Part shown: piece after piece, positions 38,374 to 51,665 of the stretch
How the letters are laid out: each line of letters opens with the position of its first letter
How positions within the stretch are numbered: position 1 is the stretch's first letter
Assembly: GCF_021155765.1 (NCBI RefSeq)
Contig: NC_060112.1
Location: forward strand, 24,268,501-24,332,500
From: Diprion similis
Taxonomy: Eukaryota; Arthropoda; Insecta; Hymenoptera; Diprionidae
Reading direction: 5' to 3'
Length of the DNA: 64,000 nt
Notes under the pieces: model-generated
The model's database searches: none
What the model saw: only the letters and a program-made list of their open reading frames with translations
Told to the model about the DNA's origin: nothing
Translations under genes and position numbers: made by a program

Positions 38374-39948
38374 GCAGAGTGTGGCGATAAATGCAGTGCG
38401 TCAAGGAAAATCGGTTCCATGTCTTCCAATTTAGGATTTAATTATATACAAATAGCGCGCTTAAGGATGTACGGTGTGTACAGTCAGGTTGAAAAGTTGT
38501 TGAAACAGAAATGTGAAGAAACGTTGTTTTAAACAGTGTCACTGAAGCCATAATCTAGTTTCATTTTACTGTATAAAAGTTTTTACGATAGAGGAGAAAA
38601 TGTTGAAAGACATTCAACTATAAAGTCCTCAATATTAATTCAACTACATCGTAAGAATCTCATTATTTAACGACTGTTTCACACGTTCTTCGAACAAAAC
38701 TCCCAGTAATTTAATTATACCTGATAGAGGTATTGATTGAAGTCGTCGTTGTAAAGAAATTGGTATATTATTTTTCAAAGAAGTAGCTATCTTTGAACAA
38801 AAACAAAAACAAAAAAAAAAAAAAAATTAAACAAAGTATTGCATTTTCACTTTGCTGGCTTAATTATTTTCATTTTCTTTTTTCCACACAGTTTTGTACA
38901 CTCCGGCAGAATGTTGGCAGTTAATAGACGAACGTGTGATTGAAAAATGTAACAATTGAAATTAACGATAAGACAAATGGCGGAAGCAACGCGACGTGGG
39001 CTAATCGCTCAGCGAGTTGTTACAATTCGCTTGCTTCTGTTACACCGTCTAATCCAATCCAGGCTAGTTAACTGTAAAATCTAAGTCGCGGAGGGAGTCA
39101 AGCACCTGTTTTATACAACTGCGTACATGAGAATTATCGCGTAGTACTTTATGGTATAATTCAAATGCGTGTGCGCGTGTAAATAAATAAACGCGATTTC
39201 CCGCATCGATTTGAAGGATATTTGTTAAATTCTTAATTCTTGCTTTCACTTTTTCTTTTACAACAGTAGAAACCCCCCTTCCTTAATAAAAATTTAACTC
39301 TGGAACGAAGAAGCTCCCTTCTTGATAACCGTGAAAGAGCAAAAACCGTGAAAAAAATACTCAGAAGCGTTACATTTGAAGAAAAGAAATGTCCTTGTTA
39401 CATTAAATGCAGAGAAATCATTTTCCAATTACATAACACCCTAAAGTTATTTAAAATATCCTGTTTTTTAATACAATTATAATTTTCTCAGGCTCATTTT
39501 ACTGCTCCCTGACTGTAGATGACGATAAATTGTCTGAAGAACGTTCGAGAAATTTTTCATTTACAATACAGTTACTAATTGGATACGAGGTACTTCAAAC
39601 GAAAAAAAAAAAAACAAAAAAAATCCAAACAACCTTCGGAGATTTCTATGGTGAACGAAATATAAGACCAAAAACGTAAGAATTGGATAAAAAAAAAAAA
39701 CAGAGTTGATTTATTTTGAACGTTGTAATGATACAAAAACCTTCTCTCATATTGTTCATAGATTTTATGCAATTGCGTTGTTCGAAATTTCTAAGATTCA
39801 TTTCAATAAAATGATTCGTATGTTGGCGATATAATCGTTGGCGCTAATCAAATAGCCGGAGTTTTTTTGTTCACGCTTTTTTGTCTCCTCATATCTGATT
39901 CATTGTCAGACTAATCTCAGCTCATGATTCGTCCTTAATGTGTACAGG

Positions 39949-39997
<49 letters not shown>

Positions 39998-41364
39998 AAT
40001 GAAGGAAAATAAAAATAAAATCAAACTTGAGCGATTGACCAAAACAAGACTTCACGAGTGTATTTTCGACTTTCCGGCACGTTAATAAACGTCCTGCTTC
40101 CTGATCTAAATTCTCCATCACCCGCGGGTCTCGCCGCTAATCGCCATGGCATAACATTCCTCTTTTATAATATCGGCTCAATCCTGACCGTCAATTTAGA
40201 AAATCGAGGATAAGAAATCAGGTCTTAAGATTTCGTCCATGAACGCTGCAATGTTTGTTTACCCATCGTCGCCGGTAGATGGACACGCGCGTCGCGCTCT
40301 CGTAGATCAAACCCTCGAGCGCTTTCTCACAGTAAAAGTAACTTTCGTCGAGTACATGAGTCCTATGAAAAAATAAAATAATTTTTAACAATATGTCAAC
40401 GATCATCACGATGCAAGTATAATTAGAAATCATTCGGATCGATAATTCAGCGCTAATGACGAATCGTTTGTGGTGTTTTATATAATGCAGTCCCTTCCGT
40501 ATGTTGTTAACGTTGCAGTCGGTGTTCCGTGTACGTAATTAAAATATTGCAATCAATGTTCATCGTCAGCAAAATTTACTTCATAATTCGCAACGCGTTA
40601 ATGCTTTTGCATAAGTAATTATCCGAAAAGAATATTTTAAGAACTTGTATCATGTTTTATTTTATTTACTTAAAATTTAGATAATGTATTTACCTGTTTC
40701 TCTATTTCCGTAAAAAAAAAATAAAAAAAAAAAAACAGAAAATACTTCCAGTATAAGGTACACTTTTCTATCGTAAATGTTATCTTATCTTAGATATCGT
40801 AAAAATTTAAATAAACAATGAAATTTTCATTACTTGTAAACTGTTCTACTGTAATAATTTCCAAAATTGCTTGTATACGATTTTCCTTTTATGTAAAAAT
40901 GATTTTGGACATTTATTTTTCAATATATATATATTGTATTTTTGCAAAAAAATTTCATATCGTAAAAGAAAATCCCAAGATTAGATGGAAAAAATCGTCC
41001 GCAGATCCTTTCTTGATAACCGGCACGATACGACGATATATTTATAGGTAATATGTGGAAATAGTATAGTCTTTAAAATTGCCAAGTTTGAAAACTCGAT
41101 AAGCACCTGCGCCGTACTTGTTCCATGTGGCAATATGACATCGATAACGATGATAATGATAAGAATATCGATAAAAATAACGACGCATCGATATTAATAA
41201 CTCCAACGATTACAACCCAAAGTATAATGTATAAGATCCGTGTGTATTCTGCCGATAACAACACAATTACAAAACCTGATGTATATTACATATAATAATG
41301 CGTAGATATAACGTAGCATGATGACATAACAATATTATTATTCCATCGTTCGATTGAAATATTT

Positions 41365-41408
<44 letters not shown>

Positions 41409-41499
41409 ATAAACATGGTATAACGAAACGGTGGAATAAAAGTTAGAATTTAAAAATTATATTCAAGCATCTCTTGTTTCTTGCAATGTTGGAATAATA

Positions 41500-41531
<32 letters not shown>

Positions 41532-43041
41532 GATTAAAAAAAGAAAAGACGAATAGAAAAGGAAAAATATTTTCACTTCCGAACGAATCATCCAAAAAAA
41601 TAAAATTTTCAAAGCTTTATGACTGTACAATTTCAGTGTTGATAAATAACCAGATTTTTCCTTAAAAACGTCAAATTATATGCATCAATATTACGAACTT
41701 GAACCTCATACTTTTTTTTTTTTTTGCATATTTTAATAATAATAAATTATTTTGTATAACGAGAGTGCACAGGTGATTATTATGACACACGCATACAAAC
41801 ATAACATTAGATATCGTAGATAATTGCGTAACACAAATATCTCTGGTATACGTGTACGATATATACATATACCTAACGTAAGACTGTCCAACGTGAAACG
41901 ATCTAGCAAAAATCACCTTCTCCGCTGTACGAGATCGGTATAATAAAGTCGATCCCTGGGTGCTAGGCGCAGGATATTATATATATATATATATATATAC
42001 ATACAAACAATTTCGAATTAGCGTTCGAGACACGTAGGTGAGGCTTACACACGTCTAATAACGATGCCTGCCTGTGGAATATATCATGCCTCCTTAAACC
42101 TTGTGCTCGATTGGTAAACCGAATAATAATATTAACCCTGCAGCAGATATGCAGGCAAGCAGGTGGAATCGTTACCTATATATATGTATATATATAGGTA
42201 TATACATCAGATTATAAAATAGTTATTACAAATCGTTAAATGCAATCGATCTATCGGTTGAATAAAAAAAAAAAAAAAACCGTCAAAGTTAAAAACTCGA
42301 TTAAACCGCGCGATGGCCGTTTATTATTATTTTATCCGTTAATTTGGAGCTAATCTGGCTTGTAATTTCGAATAGTCAATGAAATCGTGATAATTGCTGC
42401 TAATTACTCCACCTTGTAAGAATAATTAATACCTATAATATCCGTATATAAATATATACATCGGTTGTTACATATTTCTATACTTATTATTATTATTATT
42501 ATTATTATTATACGGTACGATGGTTGTATAATATCGCACGTGATCACTGTATAATGTAATACGCGGAGCACGAACTTGTAATATCGTCGACAGACTGCAG
42601 GAGTTCTGAGCTGTCAATTAAGCCGACTGAACGATGCTAATTTTCCTTATTAAAAATCACTTGTTATTTTGTATACATTATATATGTGTGGATAAATTAG
42701 CAGCCAGCTGTATAATAGATAATTGTGCTGCAAAGATTTTATGTACTAATTTGAACATCGAGACGTCATTTTTTAGCAATTCATATTTTACAAATCAATT
42801 ATGTCGTGTATTGGAATGGTAGGAAACGATGATGACACACGTAAGTTATGCGGGATCATTCGGAAAATTGTTAACGATCATTTAATTTACGCGATGACGA
42901 GTTTACTTTGTTTGTTTTTTTTTTTTTTTTTTTTTCTCTCTCATTCGCATCTACGTACCTCGAAATTCTAGCGAAATCAGATTTTGAACATTCAAAATTG
43001 TGGATAAAAATTTCAAATTTGATCGAACACTGTCAAAAACC
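36212..43041. other. Long non-coding stretch, homopolymers and microsatellites
   Basis: No supported exon. Contains T-runs near 37147, 37830-37852 and 41505-41531, a 47-base A-run at 39949-39995, TA runs near 37680, 38341-38367, 41370-41404 and 41980, a GCAT microsatellite near 37350 and (TTA)n at about 42483-42511. Short open frames are mostly Lys, Phe or Tyr runs from these repeats. Confidence 0.5.
39949..39995. repeat. 47-base poly-A run
   Basis: An uninterrupted A run, the longest homopolymer in the window. It could be the tail of an old retroposed copy, but no SINE or LINE body was recognised on its left side. Confidence 0.9.
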
Positions 43042-43262
43042 TCAAAGCAGGAGTTTTCGGGTTCGCTGATTAAACTCGGCATACTGATTTTCCAAAAAAC
43101 ATACTGATTTCAAATTCGTAATCAGCGAGCCCAAAAACCCCTGGACAAAGTTTTTTCACCGGATTCGTTCGAATTTGAAATTTTCGTAGGGCATATTGTA
43201 TCCGCCATGTTGAATTTTTAAAATCCAATTTCATCTGCGTAATCAGCGATCCCAAAAGCTTC
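43042..43262. repeat. Dispersed repeat, inverted relative to the 51.4 kb copies
   Basis: Reverse-complemented, this reads gctgattacgaatttgaaatc and atcgctgattacgcagatgaa about 120 bases apart, followed by aaaattcaacatggcggat. The same phrases occur at 51371-51665. So this is a two-unit copy in opposite orientation. Confidence 0.72.
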
Positions 43263-44689
43263 TAATTTATGTAAAACATGTATATATATATACATATGTA
43301 GAGGGTTAACTTTCTCGGAAATGAATAATTCCCTTCAATTCTCACGATTTTTTTCAACCAATTTGTTTCTAACAATAATCATTTACATTGTATCGCAATA
43401 ATTACTCTCGAGTATTGAAAACCTATATATCTATATACAGTCTTTCTTCACCTCATGTGCGCGATGAGAATCTTTAATATTCTGTACAACTCCATGGTAA
43501 AATCGGAAATGAAAGTAACGCATATATATATATATATGTAACGAGATTTCACTTTAACTGCCGCGCTTCAATTCGCAAATAGATTCTTTTATCATTATTA
43601 TTATATAAAGTGTGAGTTTTCCGTGTGATAAAAAAATTTCACAAACTTTGATATTTATATTTATTTTAAACGTTACTTAATTGTAACAATCGAAATTTCA
43701 CGCTTCGATAATTATCATGAATTTTATTTAAATACTGCTGAAGTAGAAAAGATGATTTAGGAGCAAACAAAAAAAAAAAAAAAAAAAAAAAACAAAACAA
43801 ACAAACAAACAACAAATTTTCTCGCTCATATTATGAGCGTGATTTACATCGTACTGCAATAAACTATTCGAGGAAAAAATGTGTAAATAACTGTCGTCAC
43901 GTTCGTGGGCGACAATTATTAATATATATAATCTAAGTATAAGTTAGCGTGCGACGTAAATGGTGTTAAATAAGACGTGAAATATTGCGTCTGTGAATCA
44001 AAGTTCCGATAAGGTGTATAATATTATTATACATAAATACATATGTGTGAATAAAAAGTAATAAAATGTATAAATATAAAGTTTACATGTGTATAAATAA
44101 TTGTTCGTAACTATTTTCATAACCATGATTGAAAAAATTAATTTACACGCGTTGCCTTTTTCCCTTCGATTTGGTCACGTTGATTGGACAATAAATTAAC
44201 GTCAAGATCTTGTTTAACCGACGAGTAAGGGAATAAAAAAAAAAAAAAAAAAAATGTATAGAAAATGAAAAATACCAATTTTAATACAATTTTCTAATGA
44301 CTGTATACGGAAGAAAAAAAAAAAAAAAAAAGAAGAGAGAATGTGATTATTTTTTATCTCGCAATCGGCGTACGTATCACGTAAATTCATTTCACGCGCG
44401 TAAGTTGCAGACATCGACTTTGCGTGTTGCGTCGTTACGACGTCCCTGCATGCGTTATACATGATGTTCCTCAGCGTTGTTTTACTCGTGCATACTCGTA
44501 TTATAGATAGTTACATGTAGGTAAGGCCAATATAACCGTTACGCAACACTTCCATCGCCCAGGCCTTCTTTTATCTTCTGGGACGCCAAAGGAATACCGA
44601 AATGCAGTAAATATGTAGGTATGTGTAGAAAAAGCATGGCAATGTTCTACTATTTTTACATATGTTGTAATAATTAATTCCGTTATACT

Positions 44690-45200
44690 AGTGTTGTGCG
44701 ATTAATCGATTAATTAAGTTTTTCGATTAAGAGATTAATCGGTTTCTCGATTAATCGATTGACCGATGGTTTCGATTAAAATCGTCTTTTCGATCAACCG
44801 ATTAATCGACGGTTTCGATTGAAATCGTATTTTCGAGTAATCGATTAATCGACGCTTTCGACTCACAAACCGATTTACCTGCAGAATTATTAAAACACAA
44901 CTTCGATTAATCGAAGAAAGACGATTTTAATCGAAACCGTCGATTAATCAATTAATTGAAAAAGCGATTAACCGAAATCGTAGATTGACGAAAAGATATC
45001 GAATCGAAATTTTTTCATGAAATGATTCAACGATTATAAATTTATATGTATATTTAGGTATAATACTTATTAAGAATATCCAAAAATGATCAATTTCGAT
45101 TAAATCGATTGTTTTTTCCCCGATTAATCGAGTACAATCGATTATTTTTTCAAACTCACTTAATCGACCGACTCCATACGAAATAATCGATTAATTTTGC
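44690..45200. repeat. ATCGATTA-rich foldback repeat
   Basis: Begins gtgttgtgcgattaatcgatt, like 25551. The left part holds gtttcgattaaaatcgtctt and the right part agacgattttaatcgaaacc, an inverted pair about 120 bases apart, so the region can fold back. From 45089 it continues into the segment shared with 27.07-27.16 kb. It is probably the fuller copy of the family. Confidence 0.68.
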
Positions 45201-45562
45201 CGATTCCATCGAATCGTGTTCGTGCATCGATTACATTTAGCTCAATGGCCATCGCATATAGGTACTTATACGTATATATAGGTATAAGGTTGTATTGAAA
45301 AAAAATCAAATCTATTAGTATATAATTAAATCGATAATTAACGATATAAAAAAGATAAACCGCGGCTGCATGGCACGCGGAAAGTTATCAATCCTCTGCA
45401 TGTATACGCTGCGATTGAAAAAAAAAAGAATACAAATGGAGATAAAACATGTGAAAAAAAGAAAAACAACAACAACAAAACAATAAAAAAAATCGCCCAC
45501 CAGGTGTCTATTACATACGCACGGTTATAAAGCTGATTATATCGGCAAGTAAGTTCCTTGCA

Positions 45563-45603
45563 ATGATGATAATGATGATAATGATGATGATGATGATGAT
45601 GAT
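45563..45603. repeat. (GAT)n microsatellite
   Basis: About 40 bases of GAT/AAT triplets. It produces poly-Met and poly-Ile open frames that are not genes. Confidence 0.88.
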
Positions 45604-45782
45604 CAGCCAGCGTGACCGACTCTCTAGCCGCGTGGAGGCTGTTTCTCTCCGCAGCATCTCGGAATCTAACTTATATGCAGGTATTTCGTACATAGTACAA
45701 GGAAAATGGCAACAGTTCGTTTTCGTTTTCTCTCCGGGTTTCGCGCGGTTTTCGCCATATGTCAGCTACAAGTATAATCTAA

Positions 45783-45916
45783 AGTGTACACCTCCCGAGG
45801 TAAATTCTGACCGATTCAAGGTCACCGGTGTCGTCTGCTAGGCAGGTTAAATAAACGGTAGAAGACGACACCGGTGTCCTTGAATCGGTCAGAATCCATC
45901 TCCTAATGTGTACACT
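45783..45916. repeat. Near-perfect hairpin, 33-bp stem core
   Basis: 45804-45836 and 45863-45895 are inverted copies differing at one base in 33; each contains gaccgattcaagg and accggtgtcgtct. The loop is 26 bases. Outside the core, both sides continue with a looser match, ending in a shared AGTGTACAC (45783 on the left, mirrored near 45916). The whole is about 134 bases. It may be a tiny foldback element or a hairpin RNA source. Confidence 0.88.
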
Positions 45917-46072
45917 GTACATATATGACGTATAAGAGTTATATACATACAGCATAAAGAAAACCGTTGCACCGAATGTTACTGCAGGGTTAGGTGGTGC
46001 AACAGTTAGAGGTGTACGTATTCATTGTTCCTCAATGACGAAAGTCGACCTCGAGATACATTTTACAAACTC

Positions 46073-46106
<34 letters not shown>

Positions 46107-46545
46107 GTATGTACACACATTGCATAGACGAATTATATACGCCTAATATGTATATTTTTATTCTTTCCCTTTGTGCCTCCTGATATGCATGGTTTATAAT
46201 ATATGTATATGCAGGTTATACATACACACGTGAAGGTATACGTATATTTACATTATACGCTTCTCTTTACACACGATCGGTTTTTGATAACTTTGTATAA
46301 GATATCGCTTTTTATCGCCTCGTTCTCTATGATCTGTATTATGTATAGGTATAAATACGTGTATCTGCGATATATATCATCATCGTTATTGTTATTACTA
46401 TTATCATTACTATTGTTGTTATTATTCTTACTTTTGTTTTTGTTGTTATTCTTGTTGTTACAATGTCGTCACGCAGGATTAGTCACAACTTTGAAACTCG
46501 AAATGATGGTGGGTACTAGTAACTATAAAGTGTTGCGGGGGCGGA

Positions 46546-46566
46546 GGGGGGGGGGGGGGGGGGGGG
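46546..46566. repeat. 21-base G run
   Basis: An uninterrupted G run preceded closely by GGGGG at 46537. A run like this can form G-quadruplexes and is often unstable or mis-assembled in length. Confidence 0.9.
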
Positions 46567-48399
46567 TCGTCTAACTTGAGATGTATAACGGAATATTCTC
46601 GAGTGTCGTCGTTCGTCGCCGATTTCAATACGATCTTTGACACCGGCAGGATTGTGGCATTTTTTTTTTTTTTTTTTTTTTTTTTACCTCTTCTTTCTTT
46701 CTTCCATTCTCTATCTCGCTTATTTCGATTTGCAAAGTCTTGCGTAGAGCAGCAAAAAAAAAAAAAATACTAATAATAAATAAATAAATATATCTATAAT
46801 ATTGCGAGTATAAAATTTTGTTTTGGTATAAAGTACCCGTAGTAAAAGTCAATTATTATAGGCATATATTTATCGTCTTTTATCATCTTTGAAAATATTT
46901 TTGGTACACCTGATGATATTCGAATTATTTCTGAGTCATTTATGCGTTACCGATTTCTTATGCATACTGCGTACATACATAGTATGGTAGTGTAAATGTG
47001 AAAATCAAACAGATCGAAAGTGACGTCGTCTGGAAACTAAAGTCGCGTACATACTGCGGAGAAGCGAGGAGGGTAAAAAATATATATATATATATATATA
47101 TATATAGATAAATAATAAAAATAAACAGCACAGTAAGTATGCATAAATTTATACGTATTATATTGTATATATATATATGTATATTATACGTATTGAATAT
47201 AAAAATATATACGTTTGTACTCGTAGTTAGCATACCCGTATTAAAATAATATTTCCTTCTAACAATTCCAGTCTCCTCGCATATTTATTCCGTATAAAGT
47301 TTTTTTTTATTTTATTTTCTTATTTTTTCTACATATACACAAACATTGGATCAATGGTAACGTCAATGCAGTATGTACCTACTATAAGGAAGACGCGTTT
47401 TCGTTTCTCATTTTATTCCATTTATATGTGGTTTTAATTTGAATTTCTAGTCAATAAAGACCACTCCTATGTACAGTCAATTATTACATGCCTCTTTAGG
47501 TTTTATTTGCGTATGTAAAATACATTGTAAGTAATACTTCGACCGGTTAATAAATAAAATTAAAATAAATTCTATACACTTATTATTGTGTGTATGTAAT
47601 TACAATATTCTTGTAAATCAGTATAGGTATAAATATTAGATAATTCTAATTAACATTCCATATTTAGCAATGCTTAATATATATATATATATATATACCT
47701 ATAACAATACTATACGTTTATGGCAGATCATATAACGCTAAGAAGAAGAAAAAACTAAAAAAAAAATACTAAACGAAACAGTATGAAAAAAAAAAAAAAA
47801 AAAAAAAAATAAAGAAACAAATGCTCGTTCCAAATCAAAATAAATAATACACGGTCCGGAGATAATAAACATTGGCTGTTTCATGCGATTCTCTTCTCTC
47901 TGTCGCCGTAAAAGACACAGAATTGTATTTACATTGAGCTTATTACAGGTATCAATATATACATATATATGTTGTCTCCCATATGTGTGTGTGTGTGTGT
48001 GTATATATATTGTGCAAAAATACGAAAAGAGACAAGAGTTTACGGTATATATATATATATATACAAACAACACGCACGATATGATAATCATGATGATGAT
48101 GATGATAATTATGATATCGTCGTCGTCTTGAAGTTCGGATATTGGTGTGATCGGAGTGAAGAGAAAAGAACGAAGTATGGAAAGTATAAAAAAAGCAGAG
48201 AAAAAGAAGAAAAAGAAAAATCAAAGGCGACAATTCCGGATGATGAATCCCGGATCGAATGAGGCACTCGGTCATCGCGTTGGTATTTCGCGCGAAATAT
48301 CGAAGAGACCGCCGGGATGACGACATGTCACAATATGCCGTAAGTCGAATGATCGCAACAATTTCCGAAAGATATATATTAAACAATTGTACATATTTT
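46567..48399. other. Non-coding stretch with microsatellites
   Basis: Contains T- and A-runs (46660-46685, 47785-47809), TA repeats (47082-47106, 47678-47697, 48046-48062) and a GT run at about 47985-48002. No supported exon. Confidence 0.5.
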
Positions 48400-48770
48400 T
48401 TGTAAGAGTAGATACATCATAAAGTGATAACAGAACTTTTTCGCATAGAGCGTTCAATTCCATACAGAAATACGTTTTGGTCTTATCGGTACACCGATGA
48501 CTTGACGAGCAATAAAATTTTAAAGTTTAAAAGAATATTTTTTCTTAGTATTATTTAAATGCGAAATAAAAAAACCTCGCAGTATTAATATTAGAAAAAC
48601 CCAAACCGTGACAGATTTTTAATTTTTTTTATTTTTTCCTCTCGTCGTTTGGAACGATATTTTTTATTTGAATTTTAAAATTATTTCTTTTTCGAAGAAA
48701 AAATAAAATACAGTCATAATAACAACGATGAAAGATATAAAAATTCAATCCGTACTATTCATCGGTGTAT
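48400..48770. repeat. Dispersed repeat, copy 2 (partner at 34.0 kb)
   Basis: Diverged direct copy of 34030-34450, as judged by co-linear short matches (gagtagatacatcataaagtg, cagtattaatattagaa and the flanking AT-rich parts). It lacks coding potential. Confidence 0.6.
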
Positions 48771-50459
48771 AATCGAGACGATCTTACAGATTTCAAGGTG
48801 GAGCTTATGGCTGGTGATGATGCGATGGCGACACATGTATTAATTAATATACATATATGTAAGGATGTGCAGGTACGCGATTAGCGTTCGATCTCAACAA
48901 TAACAATGCGCTACTATAATACCGCTGACCTTGAGCTGGCAATAATCACTCGAAGACAACGCAAAGTGTGCAAAAAAAAAAAAAAAAAAAAAAAAAGTTA
49001 TTCTTCCTCGCTTCACGGCCTAGGATAAATATTCTGCATATACGTATATGTATATATATATATTATGTAAATGTATATATACACCATATGTATATTGTAT
49101 ATCCGTCTTTCGTTGCATTGTTTTGAGTTTATCACGTGTGTCGGACGTAGCATAATTTCCGAATTTATGTTATTATACGTAATATTGTAAGAGAACACAA
49201 TATTATACATATATATGTATACATGTAATATTTTTTCGCGGTCACAATTTTTTATACAACGTACAATTTTAAATAATTTTCTTCTGTAATTTCCCTTCGC
49301 AAAATGTTTTCTTTTTTCTTTCTATCATCATTTTCCTCTAGCTTGCTTTAATTTTAACAATAATTTAGAAAATTCGTGTGAATTAAATGAAACTATTTAA
49401 ATTATTTCAAAATACCGCGTGAAAAATACGTTGATTATTACACCTGTATTATAGTACCTATAAATTTGAAGGGTTGTGCAAAATTTTTGCACGCTTTCTT
49501 TTCATCCTGTTTTTTGTTTGTGTAAGGAAAAAGTTATGCAGTGAAGATAAAAAAAAATATTCTATTACCTATATGGATTGACTGATGAAATAATATCGTA
49601 GAATTCGATTATGTCGTGCGGCCAATGAAGGTAAAGAAGTAATTTCCGTCTTTTCTTATAAGCAACTACAAATTCCATGCGATAATAGGATGTAACTGTG
49701 ATTTCACGGTCGAAAACAGCGCTCGTGCATAGTTTCACGTGTACGTACGTACGTAGATATACCTATACGTATATACGTATCTATATGTATGAATACGTGC
49801 ACTAAAGTGTAAAACACGTTACCTGCGCACAGGTGATTAGAAGCGTATAATATGATATCTATACAACACGCGGACGTAACACGTAGGAAAAATGTGTTAT
49901 CTCGCTTATCTATACGATGTGAAATAAACTATGTGTTATATTATATTTATACACGACGAGTAAACCGAGCGTCAGACACCCTGAGCCTCCTCCTCGCTAA
50001 TTGCGTTATGTTATGCACACAACGATTATACTCGCAATTGTAACGATCATATACTACGCGGTATTCCTATTCAAAAAAGCAACGTAATTTTCAATTATAT
50101 AATAAAATAAAATCAATTACTGCCTTCGTCATCCTCGTACAACGACGAGATAACCGAATAATAGTTGTGAAACTCAGTTGACACATGTTTTTTCGAGAAA
50201 CACGAAGGTTCCAAAAAATTTTCCCTCGTTTTCTCGGTTCTCCTTATCGAGACGAAATCAATACTGTACTCAACGCTTAGAAATTTGGTTACACCCTGTA
50301 TATACGTATACCGATAAAATCTGTTTATAGATCATACACCTGTACTACTCGGAGATAGATACTAGATGGATGGATAAATCTAATAACGTATTCAATAATT
50401 ATTCACACACACATTTGTGTAAGAACATACCTATGCATATTATCTGCGACAAGATATTA
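48771..50459. other. Non-coding AT-rich stretch
   Basis: Poly-A near 48972-48996, TA and TATG repeats around 49040-49080 and 49205-49225, and an ACGT-rich patch near 49741-49790. No supported gene. Confidence 0.45.
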
Positions 50460-50900
50460 TCAAAGGACGCCGTTAAAAATCGAACGACCCCGGCAGGCGG
50501 GCGCAACCTTGTTCGATTTTCGCGGTGACGGTGTTACGGTTCCGTTGAATGCGACCCCCCCCCCCCCCCCTTCGCCCCTTGCGGCGACGATCAGCGCCCC
50601 GACGCCATTTTACTGGTGTCAATCTTGTTTACTTTTCCGCGGCGCGAAGGGGGGAAAAGCGGTTCACCTTCGTCCCTGTTGACTCCCCAACGGCGTTGGC
50701 GGCGAGATGTATTGTGTGCGCAGATTTTTTTTCTAAAACCACCTGTTTTGCCACCGCGGTTTCTTTCTCCGTTCAGCTTTGCGGCGTTGCATTGACGGTT
50801 AAAGAAGCGCGCGAGGCGTCTCTCTCTCGCCATCGTACGTCGACGTCACGTGAGGAGACGATGCGTGCGTGTGTTGTTTACCCCTCTTTTATCGTTGGGC
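50460..50900. promoter_or_regulatory. GC-rich island, candidate promoter
   Basis: GC and CpG content rise sharply against the AT-rich surroundings. Includes a 16-base C run at 50555-50570, several CG-rich words and a CACGTG E-box within gtcacgtgagg near 50846. The open frame covering the island has no recognisable domain. It could be the promoter or 5' UTR exon of the Cobl-like gene or an unannotated transcript. Confidence 0.35.
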
Positions 50901-50901
50901 G

Positions 50902-51130
50902 TACTGCAGTAATATTCATTAATGCCTTAACCCTCCGGCTAACTTGTTTTCGGTTCAAAACAACATGCGAGTTCTATTCTATATGAATTATGTGTCAATG
51001 ACTTGCAATGTTTCACGTCAGCTGCATAGCCAGTCATTGTCACATAACTCGTATAGAATCGAACTCGCGTTTTGTTTCAAACCGAAAACAAGGTAGCCGG
51101 AAGGGGAAGGCATTAATTAATATTACTGTA
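50902..51130. mobile_element. Foldback element with 100-bp arms
   Basis: 50902-51003 and 51032-51130 are inverted copies, separated by only 28 bases. Each arm carries taatgcctt, ccggcta, cttgttttcggtt, gcgagttc and attctata in the same order. Identity is roughly 85 percent by eye. No open frame. It is structurally a foldback MITE and would form a strong RNA hairpin if transcribed. Confidence 0.85.
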
Positions 51131-51369
51131 CACACGCATGTCGACTTTCTACACGCCGGCGAAGCAACCGACGAAAAGGGGAAATGGTAACGTGGCTCAT
51201 TCAGCGGCGCCTTAATTGCCTAACGACTTGCGAGACACGGAATGCGGCACTCTAATTGTGGGTATTTTCATTCGTATTTTAAATTTCACGGAAATACGAT
51301 GATCGTGTAATACCTCGACTTTTCACGATCGTCTAATACTATCGGAGAATTATTATAACAATATTTTTC

Positions 51370-51665
51370 GGGGTTGTTGATTACGAATCTGAAATCCTGT
51401 TTTGGAAATTCAAGATGCCGGATCCAATATGGCGGAGAATATTTAAAATTTCATTGCAACTGGATGAAAACCTATATATATGAGGGTTTATCGGGTTGCT
51501 GATTACGAATCTGAAATCAGATGTTAAAAATTCAAGACAGCGGACTCAAAATGGAGAACAAGTTTGAAAAATTAATTAAATTTGCACAAAAATCTGAGCA
51601 CAGGGGTTTCTTGGGGTGATAAGAAATTTTGTCTGCCATATTGGATCAGCCACATTGAATTTTCA
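51370..51665. repeat. 122-bp tandem repeat with GATTACGAATCTGAAATC core
   Basis: gggttgttgattacgaatct starts at 51371 and gggttgctgattacgaatct at 51493, giving a 122-bp period. A third, decayed unit follows from about 51603. Each unit later carries aaattcaaga and a cggatccaatatggcgg-like phrase. The inverted copy lies at 43.0-43.3 kb. Confidence 0.82.

Noticed and set aside
39949..39995. Retroposon tail
   Set aside because: No recognisable SINE or LINE body or target duplication next to the A run.
50549..50986. 145-codon plus-strand frame in GC-rich DNA
   Set aside because: GC-rich DNA has few stops by chance; no domain. Better read as a possible promoter island.
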